Below are positions 26,553 through 36,259 of a stretch of 64,000 nucleotides of DNA, in pieces (position 1 is the first letter of the stretch; the number at the start of each line of letters is the position of its first letter). The translations under genes were made by a program, and so were the position numbers. Source of the DNA: Salinibacter grassmerensis. Its GTDB lineage: Bacteria; Bacteroidota; Rhodothermia; Rhodothermales; Salinibacteraceae. Below the pieces are notes generated by a model that saw only the letters and a list, made by a program, of their open reading frames with translations, had not been told where the DNA came from and did not search any database. The DNA lies in the NCBI RefSeq assembly GCF_947077765.1, contig NZ_CAMTTF010000001.1:124001-188000 (forward strand), given 5' to 3'.

Positions 26553-27310
26553 GAGAGGGGCTATTGATCGCCCGGACTCCCAGCGCATGGTATCTGAACC
26601 CTGAGAGGCGGCAGTTTCACTCAAGGGATGAGTGTGCCGATCGAACCGGCCTGCCGCGGCAGAAAAGAGCCCACGACCCAGACCTTGGGGCCTGGATGAC
26701 GAGGAGTGCCCTCACTTTTCGATGCCTTCCTTCCCTGCGCGATGGCAAACGCCGAGATGTCCCGGAGAAACCAACGGTTCAATCACTCATCGTCTCTCTT
26801 TCCACCTGTCCTCACAGATTTCATTCTCCCTTTGTTGATACCCTGGGGGGCTGTTTTGTTATACTGGGAGTAGACACATATAGGAAAATTTGAGAGGTCG
26901 CTGAATAGCCTAGTCAGCTCAAGCTTCTTCTTTACGCTCTAACGAGTTTTGGCCCGTCTCGGAGTTTCCTCCCCCGCCCACACTCCGAGCCGGGCCATTT
27001 CTACGTCTAGGGCTCACGTCGAGTCGAAAATCCCCCGCCATCGCCCCCCGCTTGGGCCGACGAGTCCGTTGTGATCGAATCTATGCCCCACGGCACAGGC
27101 GGTAGGGCGTGCGAGCCACACTGCGCAGGCCATACCGGCCGGTCCCTCGCTTCAGGCCAGCCCCTTTTCGGCCAAGAGATGCCAGCCGGGCGCAAGTGCA
27201 CACCACCCGGAAGCCGCCTGGGCGACGTGGAGAACGGAGCTGTACGTCCCTAGCTGCGCCCCAACCAGTGTAGAGCCGTCCCTACTCCTGGCGGCCTTTG
27301 GCGTGACTCC
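26553..27310. other. Intergenic region, about 760 bp
   Basis: No gene is supported. The stretch at about 26810-26945 is relatively AT-rich. Nothing else recognisable was found. Confidence 0.45.
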
Positions 27311-28168
27311 TCACCCGAGTTTCCCTTCCGCCCTCGCTCGACGGATGTCTCTCCGACGCTTCCGTGGAATTTGCTCCTCGATCGCTACGTCTACGAAAAA
27401 CACTTTCGGAAGCGCGTGCAGCAGGCCGGGGGCATCGTCCGGCGTCCGTCTCAGTTCTGAATCGAGGATCTGCCGGTCCGCAGTGCGGCCGGTGCCGTGC
27501 TTCCGGAAGCGGCTCGCCAGATCAGACCGGCTACTTACCGCCTCGGGATGAATCAGGCCCTCCTTCAGACGACAATGGTCACGAAGCCCGCGTGGCATCT
27601 TGTCTCTGGGAACGTAATCGGTGCCCCTCCCCACAGAGTTGACACCCTCTAAAGGATGGCCCCCCTCCGGAGAACGTGCCCGGTCTGGGCGGCGGCGGGC
27701 GTAGTGAACGAGAACGCCCTCCTTCTTCTCCTGACACAAAAGACGCCACCCGTAACGAGCCGTTTCCGGAACGGAAAACTCTCCGACTGGATCGCGGCCG
27801 GTCTCAGCGACCCACTCCCAGTACCTTGTCCATCGCTCCTGTCTTTTCTTCGGGGAAAACTTCTCACGGACGCTCCTGTGGCGGTCGCTCCCCCACTTGG
27901 GCGCGCGCCTCAAGGCCTGTGACCCGTGCTCGTCTACCGAGTAGAACCGTTCGACGAGCGCCCCTTCCGTCACGGTGACGCGGCTTTCGATGACCCGGCG
28001 CTCCCAGGTGCCCGCGGCTTCGCGGCGCAGCGGCGCCGTGACGTCCTCGATCCGAGAGCCCGCCTCGGGCCATTCTTGTTCCCAGGTGTCTCCGTTTTCC
28101 AGGGCCCTGACCGCCTCCTCCGGAAGCCGTGCAAGCACTGTCTCTCGGCTTTCAATATCCACAGGCAT
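27311..28168 (-). CDS. Hypothetical protein
   Basis: 285 aa from ATG 28168. The N-terminal half is acidic and halophile-like (LPEEAVRALENGDTWEQEWPEAG, RYWEWVAETGRDPVGEFSVP). The second half is more basic and ends in a strongly basic tail (EEQIPRKRRRDIRRARAEGK). No signal peptide, membrane helix or known motif is seen. The change of composition near residue 155 could mean a frameshifted fusion of two fragments. Function unknown. Confidence 0.5.
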   Translation of the reverse strand: MPVDIESRETVLARLPEEAVRALENGDTWEQEWPEAGSRIEDVTAPLRREAAGTWERRVIESRVTVTEGALVERFYSVDEHGSQALRRAPKWGSDRHRSVREKFSPKKRQERWTRYWEWVAETGRDPVGEFSVPETARYGWRLLCQEKKEGVLVHYARRRPDRARSPEGGHPLEGVNSVGRGTDYVPRDKMPRGLRDHCRLKEGLIHPEAVSSRSDLASRFRKHGTGRTADRQILDSELRRTPDDAPGLLHALPKVFFVDVAIEEQIPRKRRRDIRRARAEGKLG

Positions 28169-28942
28169 ACCGGTCGCGTTCGTGGCTCGAGGCGGCTGCA
28201 GCTTCGGGTGTTCGCAGTTACAAGACGCATTCCAAGGGACACGACACAGGTTCCACGTGACCCGCGGGTGGAGACTTGTTCAGGCCCAGCCGGTTCCAAG
28301 AGAGGCGGATTGTTGGCGAGAATGCGTAGGGACGCCTGGGCTTCTTTTTGCGTCTCGGTGGGGCGCAGGAGGACGTTGGGGGCCGATTGGGGCTTGGAGA
28401 GCGTAGAGATCGGCGATCGATTCTCACTCGACCCCCCAGCGCCATGGAGTACTTGAGTGGGAGACGCTACGCGAAGGACTCGCCGTACATGTGGCGGTGC
28501 TCGCCAAGAAAGACCGGCGCTGGTCCCGTTGCAAAGGCGTAGCTGTACAGTCCGCTATAATTTATTTAGTAGTAAAAAATTTGATTATAAAATAAAACAA
28601 GTCATAAGTTAAATAACACAAAAGTAGAGCCGAACAGTTGATTGCCAAGTGTGCTAGTACGATACAGTAAAAAGCTTAAGGTGCAAATAAATTTAAGTGC
28701 TCACTTTTTATGGGTCGGGCGAGTCGCGCCGTACCTCCCTGCCCACGGCACGCCTGGGCCCTGTCCCAAAGGCCTCCCGCTCTCTCCCCTCATTGAGTCC
28801 ATCTCTTCCTCCGCCCGCCCGAGTTTTTCTGCAGCGTGAAGCAGGCGCCCGGCGGTTGCAGGGCTCCGGGCACTGGCACGACCGAGTCGGGGGAATCACC
28901 AACACAATTGCTCCTTTGCTCCTCCCGACACAAACAGAAACC
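28169..28942. other. Intergenic region containing an AT-rich island
   Basis: No gene is supported. The part at about 28553-28715 is strikingly AT-rich, with runs such as tagtagtaaaaaatttg and ataaaataaaac, in an otherwise GC-rich window. It includes a TATAAT-like hexamer at its left edge (28554-28559). It could be a strong promoter or curved DNA, or the trace of an insertion. Confidence 0.55.
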
Positions 28943-29500
28943 ATGCGACTGCAAACAGGGCCCGTTCCCCCCATCTCGGCTTCGCTGCTCTGCATGTTGG
29001 CCCTTCTGGTTGCGTCGGTCTTGGCCACCGCTCCAGCCCGCGCGCAGAAGCCCGACGGCTGTAGTACGGCCTCGGAGACAGAATCGAGGAGCCAGACGAC
29101 GGTCGATTCCTCGACGGTAGAACTCGACATTGAGAAGCGTGGTGGTACGTCTCTGACGCAAGCGAAGGCGAGCCTCGTCGTCGTGCCCGGCACTGCAGAA
29201 AGTGGGGGCGCCAAACTCTCTCTGCTGACGGTTTCGGAGTCTCCGCGAAGTGCCTTCGACGCCGATAGACTGTCTCTTGTCTTCGCCGACGGGAAGCGTG
29301 AAACCCAGGACCTGAAGCAGGTTGTAGACGAGAATGAAGAGGGCGCGGCGGTAAGGCTGCACTGGGTTGACCTCTCGGCCGAGAGGCTCCGCCGGATTGC
29401 CGGCTCCAAAGCGCTTCGTCTGGAGGGCGGGGGAGCCGTGTTTGACCTCTCGGGGAGCTCAATCCCGGCACAGGCACAGGCCGTGTTGGATACGCGCTGA
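28943..29500 (+). CDS. Exported hypothetical protein
   Basis: 185 aa from ATG 28943; the frame extends 82 codons upstream but only this ATG precedes a signal peptide (LLVASVLATAPARAQ). The mature protein has a short Cys-containing start (KPDGCSTASETESRSQ) and a beta-rich body with VELDIEKRGGTSLTQAKASLVVVP, RLSLVFADGKRETQDLKQVV and LRLEGGGAVFDLSG. It is probably periplasmic. No family recognised. Confidence 0.72.
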   Translation: MRLQTGPVPPISASLLCMLALLVASVLATAPARAQKPDGCSTASETESRSQTTVDSSTVELDIEKRGGTSLTQAKASLVVVPGTAESGGAKLSLLTVSESPRSAFDADRLSLVFADGKRETQDLKQVVDENEEGAAVRLHWVDLSAERLRRIAGSKALRLEGGGAVFDLSGSSIPAQAQAVLDTR

Positions 29501-29873
29501 GAAGACCACTGCTCCTTCCGTCACAGGTCACTTCGGGCCGGTGGCGTCTGCCTACGACTGAGTGGTCGGCTCGCGCCGGTCCCCATGCTGCCATACCGCT
29601 CAATCAACGTCTCAGTGGCGAGCTCCCCTCTCTGCCTTCCTGACCTGAAGGCGTATGAGCTTCTCGGTGTCCCCAAAGTACTTAGAGATGCTTCCTAGCG
29701 GGCCGCCGCATAACCGGGTACCGAGGTCTCGGTGGAGAGGCACTGCGGACCAGAAACGGAGGGCATATTGGGAGTCTGCTCCTGCAGCGCATGCGGGCGG
29801 ACATCTTGGATCGGAATTGAGTACCTAAGTTCACAGGAATGTCTCCCAATGTCTTCACAGCCTCACACAGCCG
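29501..29873. other. Intergenic region, 373 bp
   Basis: Nothing recognisable found. Presumably holds the promoter of the small zinc-ribbon gene at 29874. Confidence 0.4.
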
Positions 29874-30089
29874 ATGTTTGACGAAGAGCACTTCCCCCAA
29901 GAGTACGAGTGTGAAGGGTGCTCCACGACCGCCACGGTCACGCACGAGGACATTCAGAACGTGCCGTCCTTTCTTGCGGCAACGACCGTAGCAGAAGCGG
30001 TCGAGTACGTGATGACTGAACGTCGCCGATGGTCGCTTCAGTCATTCGAGGGGGCGTTTTGCCCTACCTGTGCGGAGGAAAACGACTGA
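29874..30089 (+). CDS. Small zinc-ribbon-like protein
   Basis: 71 aa. Two Cys pairs, CEGC (residues 13-16) and CPTC (63-66), frame an acidic helical middle (HEDIQNVPSFLAATTVAEAVEYV). This is typical of a small zinc-binding protein, perhaps a nucleic-acid or protein-binding factor. Cytoplasmic; function unknown. Composition and codon use agree with a real gene. Confidence 0.7.
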   Translation: MFDEEHFPQEYECEGCSTTATVTHEDIQNVPSFLAATTVAEAVEYVMTERRRWSLQSFEGAFCPTCAEEND

Positions 30090-30323
30090 GGGCAAACAGA
30101 TCCGCCGGTCCAGGTCGATCTAGTGAGGGACTCAGGTCTCGCGACCCCGAACAGACAGGTTCGGGTCGTGCACCTGCCCCCCCCCCCTCGTCGCACCTCA
30201 ATTCGTCGCATAAAGCGGCCAGTTCGTCGACGCCCTCTGAACGCTTGAGGGGACCCAGCGTGTGTCTTCCCGCAGCGATGCACAGCTGGTAATGACGCGA
30301 AACGGACAATCACTCTCCGCCCA

Positions 30324-31158
30324 ATGTCCCGGCGTAGATCCTCCCCATCCCGCGGCTCACGAATCCGCCTCCTGCTTGCCTCCCTTCTCCTGCTCGGGGC
30401 AGGGGCGATGCTTGTCACTACGCCCGCAGCAGGGCAGGACGGATTGGCCCCTTCGCCCGCGCCCGACTCGGCGCCAGTCGTCTCTGGGCAGGTGAATCTG
30501 CGGGGTACGGTCGGCATCCCTCAGGGAGGCCTCCGTAACAACATCAGCGGCGTGGGCGGGGGCCTCCACGGCTACATCGGCGGTTGGATCGGCTCACGCC
30601 CCCCTTCTTGTCGGGCTGGACCTTGGCATTCTCAACTATGGCCGCACCACTGATCAGGTGCCGTTCAGCAGCACGGTCGGTCCGCGTGTGCCGGTGGAGG
30701 TGAGCACAAACAACAACGTCGTGGAGACGCACCTCTCCGTGCGGCTTCAGTCTCGGACGGGACGCTTCCGGCCCTACGTGGAAGGACTGGCGGGCTTCAA
30801 ATACCTGTTTACCCGAACCACCGTCGGAGATGATGACTTCGGGGAGGATGATCTCGGGGACGACATTGCCGGGTCTACAAACTACGACGACTTCGCCCTC
30901 AGCGGCGGGGCCGGGGCCGGAGTCGATGTCCGCGTCTACCAGCAGCCGGAGCCGGGGAAGACCGTGAGGGCCGTGAGCGTACATCTCGGCGTGCAGTACC
31001 TGCTGGGCTAAGAGGCAGAGTACCTTGCAGAGGGAGAATTGACCGACGAGAACGGAAATGGCCAACTCGACCGCAGCGAGTTGGGCGTCCGCCGCTCACG
31101 GACGACCTTCCTACAGCCACAGTTCGGCGTGACCCTCCGACTGGCAGACACCGACTGA
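30324..31158 (+). pseudogene. Outer-membrane beta-barrel protein, broken by a frameshift and a stop
   Basis: It starts with a good signal peptide (ATG 30324, LLLASLLLLGAGAMLVTTPAAGQ). The barrel reads SGQVNLRGTVGIPQGG, then the frame is lost at a run of six C (30599-30604). It resumes one frame over as APLLVGLDLGILNYGRTTD and continues to VHLGVQYLLG, where an in-frame TAA (31009-31011) interrupts it. After the stop the same frame continues with EAEYLAEGELTDENGNGQL and ends FGVTLRLADTD before TGA at 31158. Amphipathic strands indicate a porin or OmpW-like barrel. DENGNGQLDRSE is an EF-hand-type calcium loop. Two independent lesions make it a pseudogene, unless the C6 tract is a phase-variable switch. 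Confidence 0.8.
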
Positions 31159-31409
31159 GAGTCTCGTCCGGACTGCCTAAGCGGGGTTGCAACCGAGGCA
31201 CGTGCGTGGGTGCCCCCCGTCTTCCGTTTTTGAGAGGCCTTTTGTGCTGGGGACCTCGTTGCGCGTCGGTCTAAGCCCGCCGACTTGGTAGAGTTGGCCC
31301 CGGTGGACGTTGCAGAGCACGGGCCGAGCGGCGGCTCGGCGGGATCTTATGACCTAGCAGGACTGCAAAAGATAACTCGGCAGCACCTTCGAAGGCAATC
31401 CACGGAGCC

Positions 31410-31913
31410 ATGGGTGACGACGAAACGCCGGCAACGTACCGCACCTCAGCGTTCCAGCGAGGCCTTTCCCTTCTGTCCGTCGGGTCTCTTCTCCTGCTCG
31501 GGGTGTTGGAGGTGACCGACGAGGGCCCGCTTCTGGAGCTCTCCCTTGTCAATGTGATGCTCACAGGGGCGATGCTTGTCACGGCGGCCGCCTATGGGCT
31601 TCGAGCAACCGTCCGGGTATCGGAGACGACGGTTCAGAAAAGGCGGCCTCTCTGGACGGACCATGTTCTTCGCTTCGAGGACATCCAACGGGTTCATCTG
31701 CCCGTAACCACCGAGGCGCTCTGGCTCTACACTGAGCCGGACGGAAGCCCGGACCTGAGCATCGAGGCCCAGTCGTTCGAGCGGTTCGAGTCCCTGGCCC
31801 GTCAGGTGCTCCGGCGGCTGCCCCAGCACGCAGAGATCCGAGACCCTGCCGGTCGAGCCGAGGGATATCGGCGAGGAGGAGCCGCGGGGGACTCCCAGTC
31901 GGATAGTGGATAG
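31410..31913 (+). CDS. Membrane protein with PH-like domain
   Basis: 167 aa. Two membrane helices (about 20-36 and 47-62) are followed by a beta-rich domain of about 65 residues with VRVSETTVQKRRPLWTDHVL and FEDIQRVHLP. This is the arrangement of small bacterial PH-domain membrane proteins (bPH2/YdbT-like). A charged C-terminal tail follows. Function unknown. Start chosen as the first ATG before the hydrophobic segment. Confidence 0.72.
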   Translation: MGDDETPATYRTSAFQRGLSLLSVGSLLLLGVLEVTDEGPLLELSLVNVMLTGAMLVTAAAYGLRATVRVSETTVQKRRPLWTDHVLRFEDIQRVHLPVTTEALWLYTEPDGSPDLSIEAQSFERFESLARQVLRRLPQHAEIRDPAGRAEGYRRGGAAGDSQSDSG

Positions 31914-32114
31914 GCGGAGCGACAGCTGGACGGGCGAGAGCCAGACCTAATTCATAGTCCGTAGCGCACATTTGCTTCATAGACCGCACCGACGCCCCCG
32001 TCCGCCAGTCCCACATGCCGGAGAGGAGGGGCGGAAAGGCGACACGTCCTCTCACCCGTCGGCTGATCGTCCTGGACTGCAGATATATTTTGGCGCGCAA
32101 GCAGCATACGTCCC

Positions 32115-33281
32115 ATGCGCACCTGGTCCGTCTTCCTCATCGGAGTCGCCTTCCTCGTGTCCACCGGCCTGGGGTGTCGTACCGTCAGCGGGCCCACCCC
32201 TGTGCAGGAACTGGTCCCCGCCGATACGGCCCTCAACCTCCAGGCCTACGACGGATCGATGCCCCCAGAAGCGGGCACAACGTCGGTCCTGATTCTCGGC
32301 ACCCCCCACATCGGCCTAAACGAACGCGACTATACCCAGCATGAGATCGGCCGGGTTACGGAATCGCTCTCCGCCTACGACCCGGACATGCTCATCGTCG
32401 AGCAGCTTCCCCCCGAGCATCCGCGGGGAAAGGGCGCTGACTACCGGCCTGCGCTGAACCTAGATTCCCTCTCTCAGAGCTGGGACTATTCCTTTGCGGA
32501 GGCCGACTCGGTTCGGCGGACCTTCCGGCGCGTTGGCGGAGAGCCGGAGCGGCCCTGCCGGCTCGCAAAGGCGTATTTGCTCAACTACGACCTGGCGAAT
32601 GCGCACTACTACGCCTACCCTGGTGGACATACAGACTCTGACGGGGACGGGGCCCCCAGTGGGTGCACAGACCTGCGCCGGATAGATTCGCTGCGCCGGT
32701 ATTTCGAGGCTCTGAGTCAGGGAGAGACGGGCCGCGTCGGCTACCCGGTGGCCCGGGCAAATGGCATTCGCCAGCTCGTCCCCTTCGACTATCGCGGCGC
32801 CGATACGGAATGGTTCATCCAGCATTCGCTGCTGGACGCCGTGAAAAGCGGGAAGGTGTGGGCCCTCTGGAACTTCTGGCCCGTCGTTCCCCGCGTGGGG
32901 AGCACGTATCAGAAAGATCGAGCCCACCGTGACGGCTCCGAAGACTGCTACGCCGAGGAGCTTCGCTTCGATAATTCGCCCGAACGGATCGGCCTGGAGT
33001 ACTGGGCATACGAGGAGAAAATCCGGGGTATTGACTGGGAAGGCCGGGCGGTTGGCGAGGGGCAGGTCGAAAACTACTGGCGCCGCAACCGGAAGATGTT
33101 CGAACGGATGCAGGAGGCGATCGAGGCGCAGGGTCCAGGGCGCGTGCTGGTGATCGTAGGCAGCGGGCACAAATACTTTCTGGACGAGCTGACCCGGGAG
33201 GCGGGCTACCGTTGGATCGACCCGCGAGAGCACCTACCCCGGTCGTGCGCTGCGTCTGGGGCAAAAGAATTGGACGAGTAG
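32115..33281 (+). CDS. Lipoprotein of the DUF5694 family (TraB-like fold)
   Basis: 388 aa. Lipoprotein signal ending in GLGC (Cys21). The first core motif, SVLILGTPHIGL, is followed by MLIVEQLPPEHPRGKG; the C-terminal motif is VLVIVGSGHKYFLDELTREAGY. This GTPH...GSGH pattern is shared with TraB/GumN-type proteins, proposed to be metal-dependent hydrolases, and is typical of DUF5694 proteins. The middle is helical, with several conserved aromatic residues. It is anchored in an envelope membrane. Activity unproven. A second protein of the wider fold is encoded at 40811-41737. Confidence 0.8.
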   Translation: MRTWSVFLIGVAFLVSTGLGCRTVSGPTPVQELVPADTALNLQAYDGSMPPEAGTTSVLILGTPHIGLNERDYTQHEIGRVTESLSAYDPDMLIVEQLPPEHPRGKGADYRPALNLDSLSQSWDYSFAEADSVRRTFRRVGGEPERPCRLAKAYLLNYDLANAHYYAYPGGHTDSDGDGAPSGCTDLRRIDSLRRYFEALSQGETGRVGYPVARANGIRQLVPFDYRGADTEWFIQHSLLDAVKSGKVWALWNFWPVVPRVGSTYQKDRAHRDGSEDCYAEELRFDNSPERIGLEYWAYEEKIRGIDWEGRAVGEGQVENYWRRNRKMFERMQEAIEAQGPGRVLVIVGSGHKYFLDELTREAGYRWIDPREHLPRSCAASGAKELDE

Positions 33282-33598
33282 ACGTTGCCATGTCTCTTCT
33301 CCGGCAAGAACCCTCGGTTTCAGGGACAATCGAGCGGTCGTCAACAGCCACATCTCGTGGTGCCTCCACAGCATTGTGCGAGATAAAGAGGTCTTCATCA
33401 TTCTGAGTCAACTTCAGTCGTCAGGGAAGCGGTCGCTTGCATTTCTTTCCCGGTAGCCTTCCTGGTCCTGCACCTAACCTGTGCTGGCCCCTTCAGGCAC
33501 GACTGTCATGCAGGAGAGAGCGATCTTACCCCTGAATCAAAGGTTCAGATGCCATTTCCCGAATCCCCGGGTCCCCCAGAAGAATAGGTGAGTGTAGA
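33282..33598. other. Intergenic region, 317 bp
   Basis: Nothing recognisable. It would have held the 5' part of the M24 peptidase gene whose 3' half survives downstream, but no similarity to that family can be read here. Confidence 0.4.
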
Positions 33599-34208
33599 AT
33601 GGGCGAAGCTGTCCCTCTCACCGTTTCCATCCAGCGCCCCGACGCGACCAAGGATGGAGACTTCTCGTCTACGTCGGACACGCGGATCATCCGCCGCGGG
33701 GACCTGCTGCACGTGGATCTGAGGATTTCCTATCTTCGCCTCCACACCGATACCCAACAGCACGCGTACGTGCTCCGTGCCGGCGAGATAGAGGCCCCCC
33801 AGTGTCCTCAAGCGGGGCCTGCGGACGGCCAATCGCGTCCAAGACCTGTTGACCGATCGATTCGAGACGGGGCGTACGGGCAACGAGGTGCTCCGTGCAA
33901 CGCTCGAGGCGGCCGATTCCTCGGGCATCGACGCCACGATCTATGCCCACCCGATTGGGCTCCACGGGCATGCTACCGGGCCGCTCATCGGACTTTGGGA
34001 CCAGCAAGGCGGGGTGCCCGGCAAGGGAGAGGTCCCTCTTCGCCCGAATACTGCGCACTCCATCGAGCTGAATGCGGCGGCCAGTGTCCCCGAGTGGAAC
34101 GGACAGGACGTGCTCTTCCGGGTAGAGGAAAACGCGCTTTTTACTGGAGACACGGTTCGGTACCTCGACGGGCGCCAGACCCAGCTGTATCTAATTCCTC
34201 GGCGGTAG
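33599..34208 (+). pseudogene. C-terminal remnant of an M24 (Xaa-Pro aminopeptidase-like) peptidase
   Basis: The first frame reads TVSIQRPDAT, DTRIIRRGDLLHVDLRISYL and TQQHAYVLRAGEIEAP, the metal-binding core of M24 pita-bread peptidases. At a run of six C (33795-33800) the frame shifts by +1 and continues as SVLKRGLRTANRVQDLL, then IYAHPIGLHGHATGPLIGLWD (His ligands), NTAHSIELNA and VRYLDGRQTQLYLIP before TAG at 34208. The N-terminal half and part of the catalytic domain are missing. So the gene is both truncated and frameshifted. The intact enzyme would remove N-terminal residues before proline. Confidence 0.82.
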
Positions 34209-34225
34209 GGTCTTCGGCGGTGGGG
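34196..34225. repeat. 15-bp tandem duplication at the end of the M24 remnant
   Basis: tcctcggcggtaggg (34196-34210, including the TAG stop) is followed directly by tcttcggcggtgggg (34211-34225), 13 of 15 bases identical. It has the same period as the other short duplications. Confidence 0.7.
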
Positions 34226-35065
34226 GCGACGCGCATCGCGAAACCTGCTTTCAACGATCCCGCCGTCAAGGGCCCTGCGAAAGCCGAGAAACAAGCTCTT
34301 GAAGTTGAACGGTCGCGGGCGGCCTTCGGGGCTGGGCGGGCGTCCTCGCTCTGCCAACTGGCCGGATACGTCTCGGCGGCAAGAAGAACGACCAAGCCTC
34401 CACAAGGGGATCAGGCGCCGGACGTGTTGAGGGCCGAGGGATCGTTTCCCAAAGATTGGTCAGATACAACGCCTTCCTGAAGGGGCCCTTCGGAGAGCGG
34501 GATCGCCTGCGTTCAGGTCCGCTGCGCCGATCAGTCTGGTCCTGGTTGGCGCTACCTCCCCTCATGGTCCTCTGCCGTCAGGTATCCTTCGAGCCAGGCT
34601 TCAATCTCCTCCGGGCCGTCGAATTGGTGCTTGTCCGGTGGCGGCTTTTCTTCCTGGAACGCGCACCACCCGTTGTTGAAGGCCTCGCGTAGGCTCGGTC
34701 TGTCGTACGGGTTCAGCTCTTCGTGGAGGTTTGGCTTTTCGATGCTACTGCCTGTGGGCTTGGCGCAGAACGGGGCTAAAAGCGGTCCTCACTAGGCAAT
34801 GGGGCAACCGGAGAGCAGAGTGGACCGGAAGGCCGCACCGCCGATCCTTCCGCGCGGCCTTACTGGCCGGCAGATCCGCCGAACGGTTCTGCTAGCTTAG
34901 GAAGCCCCAACTCAAGAGGCCATCGCATAGACGCATGCGAGCCAGTAGTCTAACGTCCTTCGAATCTCTTTTCGGGCTCCTCCACGGAGTCTTCACTAAT
35001 GAGGCCCCGTCCCTCGAAATGGTGCTGCCCAATCCCCACGCCTCGCGCAACCGGTCCGGCGTGCC
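34209..35065. other. Gene-poor interval with one remnant
   Basis: Contains only the start-less Rmf-like frame at 34552-34788 (minus). The remainder shows nothing recognisable. Confidence 0.4.
34552..34788 (-). pseudogene. Small Rmf-like protein without a start codon
   Basis: The minus strand is open for 78 codons up to TAG at 34552. It reads EKPNLHEELNPYDRPSLREA, then FNNGWCAFQEEKPPPDK and EEIEAWLEGYLTAEDHEGR. The pattern R-EAF-x2-GW...A-W-x2-GY is that of small Rmf/CrpP-fold proteins, distantly like the C-terminus of the protein at 25896. No ATG, GTG or TTG exists in the open part; an ATC triplet (34741-34743, reverse) stands where a Met would be expected, just before EKPNLH. It is therefore either a gene killed by a start-codon mutation or one using a rare start. 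Confidence 0.5.
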
Positions 35066-36259
35066 TCACAGCTTGCACTCGCTCTCGCCAGACGGGGCGG
35101 GACCCTCGCCGGGCTGAAGGTAGCGTTCGGCTGCCTTCAGCATCAGGGGAACGTCGAAGTAGAAAGTGCTGAACATCTCGTCCCTTCGATCTTGCAGGTC
35201 GGGCACGATCTCCCGTTCCACGAAGTCCCGAAGGAACGCTTCCCCAAACGAATCGGAGAGTCTCGTCGCAAGCAGAAGAACGAGTGCCTTTTCGCTCAGC
35301 CCGTACGCCTGCTCGGAGGTCTTGGCCAGCGGGGCGATTTCCTCGGAACGGGGGTTGTAGTAGTAGGAGGGGGATACGTCCGGGTACCGCTCGCCAATAA
35401 ACTCAACCACCTCTCGTGCGGGTGCCGGGTCGAAAGGCAGTAGGGCCCTGGCAATCTCCAGTGAGGACTGCAGCTTGACGAGGCCGTTCGGGGAGTAGTA
35501 CCCACTGGTCCCGTCGAAGACCGTCTCGATTCCCTTGTCGTACATCTCACGGGAGAAACCCTTCTTCAGGTACGCTTCTTCCGTAAACTGGGCCATGGCG
35601 CTGGCGTGACGGAAGAGCGAGGAATCCTGAGTGCCGCAGGCAATCTTGCGAACGGTATGCGGCATCTGGTTCAGAACCCACGTGCTTTCGGAGAGCGTCT
35701 GGGTGCCGTAATTGTAGTAGTTCTTGATGACAAATCGGCGGTCGGCTTCCCAGTACCCGTGCCTGAGGTACGCGTCGAGCACCTTTACGGCCATCCTGCG
35801 GTACTCATCGCTGCCCCACCGCTCGTACGCGTCCCAGAGCGCGTCGGCGAGAATGCCGGTCTCCTTTGAGCCGCTGGCATCCGGGGTCGTGCCTGGCTTG
35901 TAGCGCCAGAGGACCGTATGCCGGGCCCGAGGGTCTTTTGCGCCGGCGCGAAGGAAGTGCGCCCGGACCATGCCGTAGGCGCGGTCAAACAACGAGCGGT
36001 TGCCGAGGGCCACGGCCGCGCTCATCGTGTTTCCCAGGTCCACGGCGTACGCGTAGCCGTCGTCACGGAAGGGCAACCCTTCTTCGAGGTCGCCGGCGAG
36101 GCGGGCCTCGTAGCTGCTGACAAGCGCCGACAGCGTTTCAGGGGGCGCCTCCGCGTCAGAAGCGGTGGACGTGCAGCCGCCCAGGAGAACCGCCGCCAGC
36201 AACAGGACCGCCGCGCAGCGTATCGAGACCTGCGGCGGCACGATAGAGGCGCGTGACAT
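35066..36259 (-). CDS. Lipoprotein with predicted alpha/alpha-barrel
   Basis: 397 aa. Lipoprotein signal (LLLAAVLLGGC, Cys29). The body is almost entirely helical with repeated aromatic-rich pairs such as ALWDAYERWGSDEYRRMAVKVLDAYLRHGYW and FVIKNYYNYGTQTLSESTWVLNQM. The pattern resembles (alpha/alpha)6 toroids of glycoside hydrolases and related proteins, but no catalytic pair can be assigned. It faces the periplasm or cell surface. Function unknown. Confidence 0.72.
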   Translation of the reverse strand: MSRASIVPPQVSIRCAAVLLLAAVLLGGCTSTASDAEAPPETLSALVSSYEARLAGDLEEGLPFRDDGYAYAVDLGNTMSAAVALGNRSLFDRAYGMVRAHFLRAGAKDPRARHTVLWRYKPGTTPDASGSKETGILADALWDAYERWGSDEYRRMAVKVLDAYLRHGYWEADRRFVIKNYYNYGTQTLSESTWVLNQMPHTVRKIACGTQDSSLFRHASAMAQFTEEAYLKKGFSREMYDKGIETVFDGTSGYYSPNGLVKLQSSLEIARALLPFDPAPAREVVEFIGERYPDVSPSYYYNPRSEEIAPLAKTSEQAYGLSEKALVLLLATRLSDSFGEAFLRDFVEREIVPDLQDRRDEMFSTFYFDVPLMLKAAERYLQPGEGPAPSGESECKL

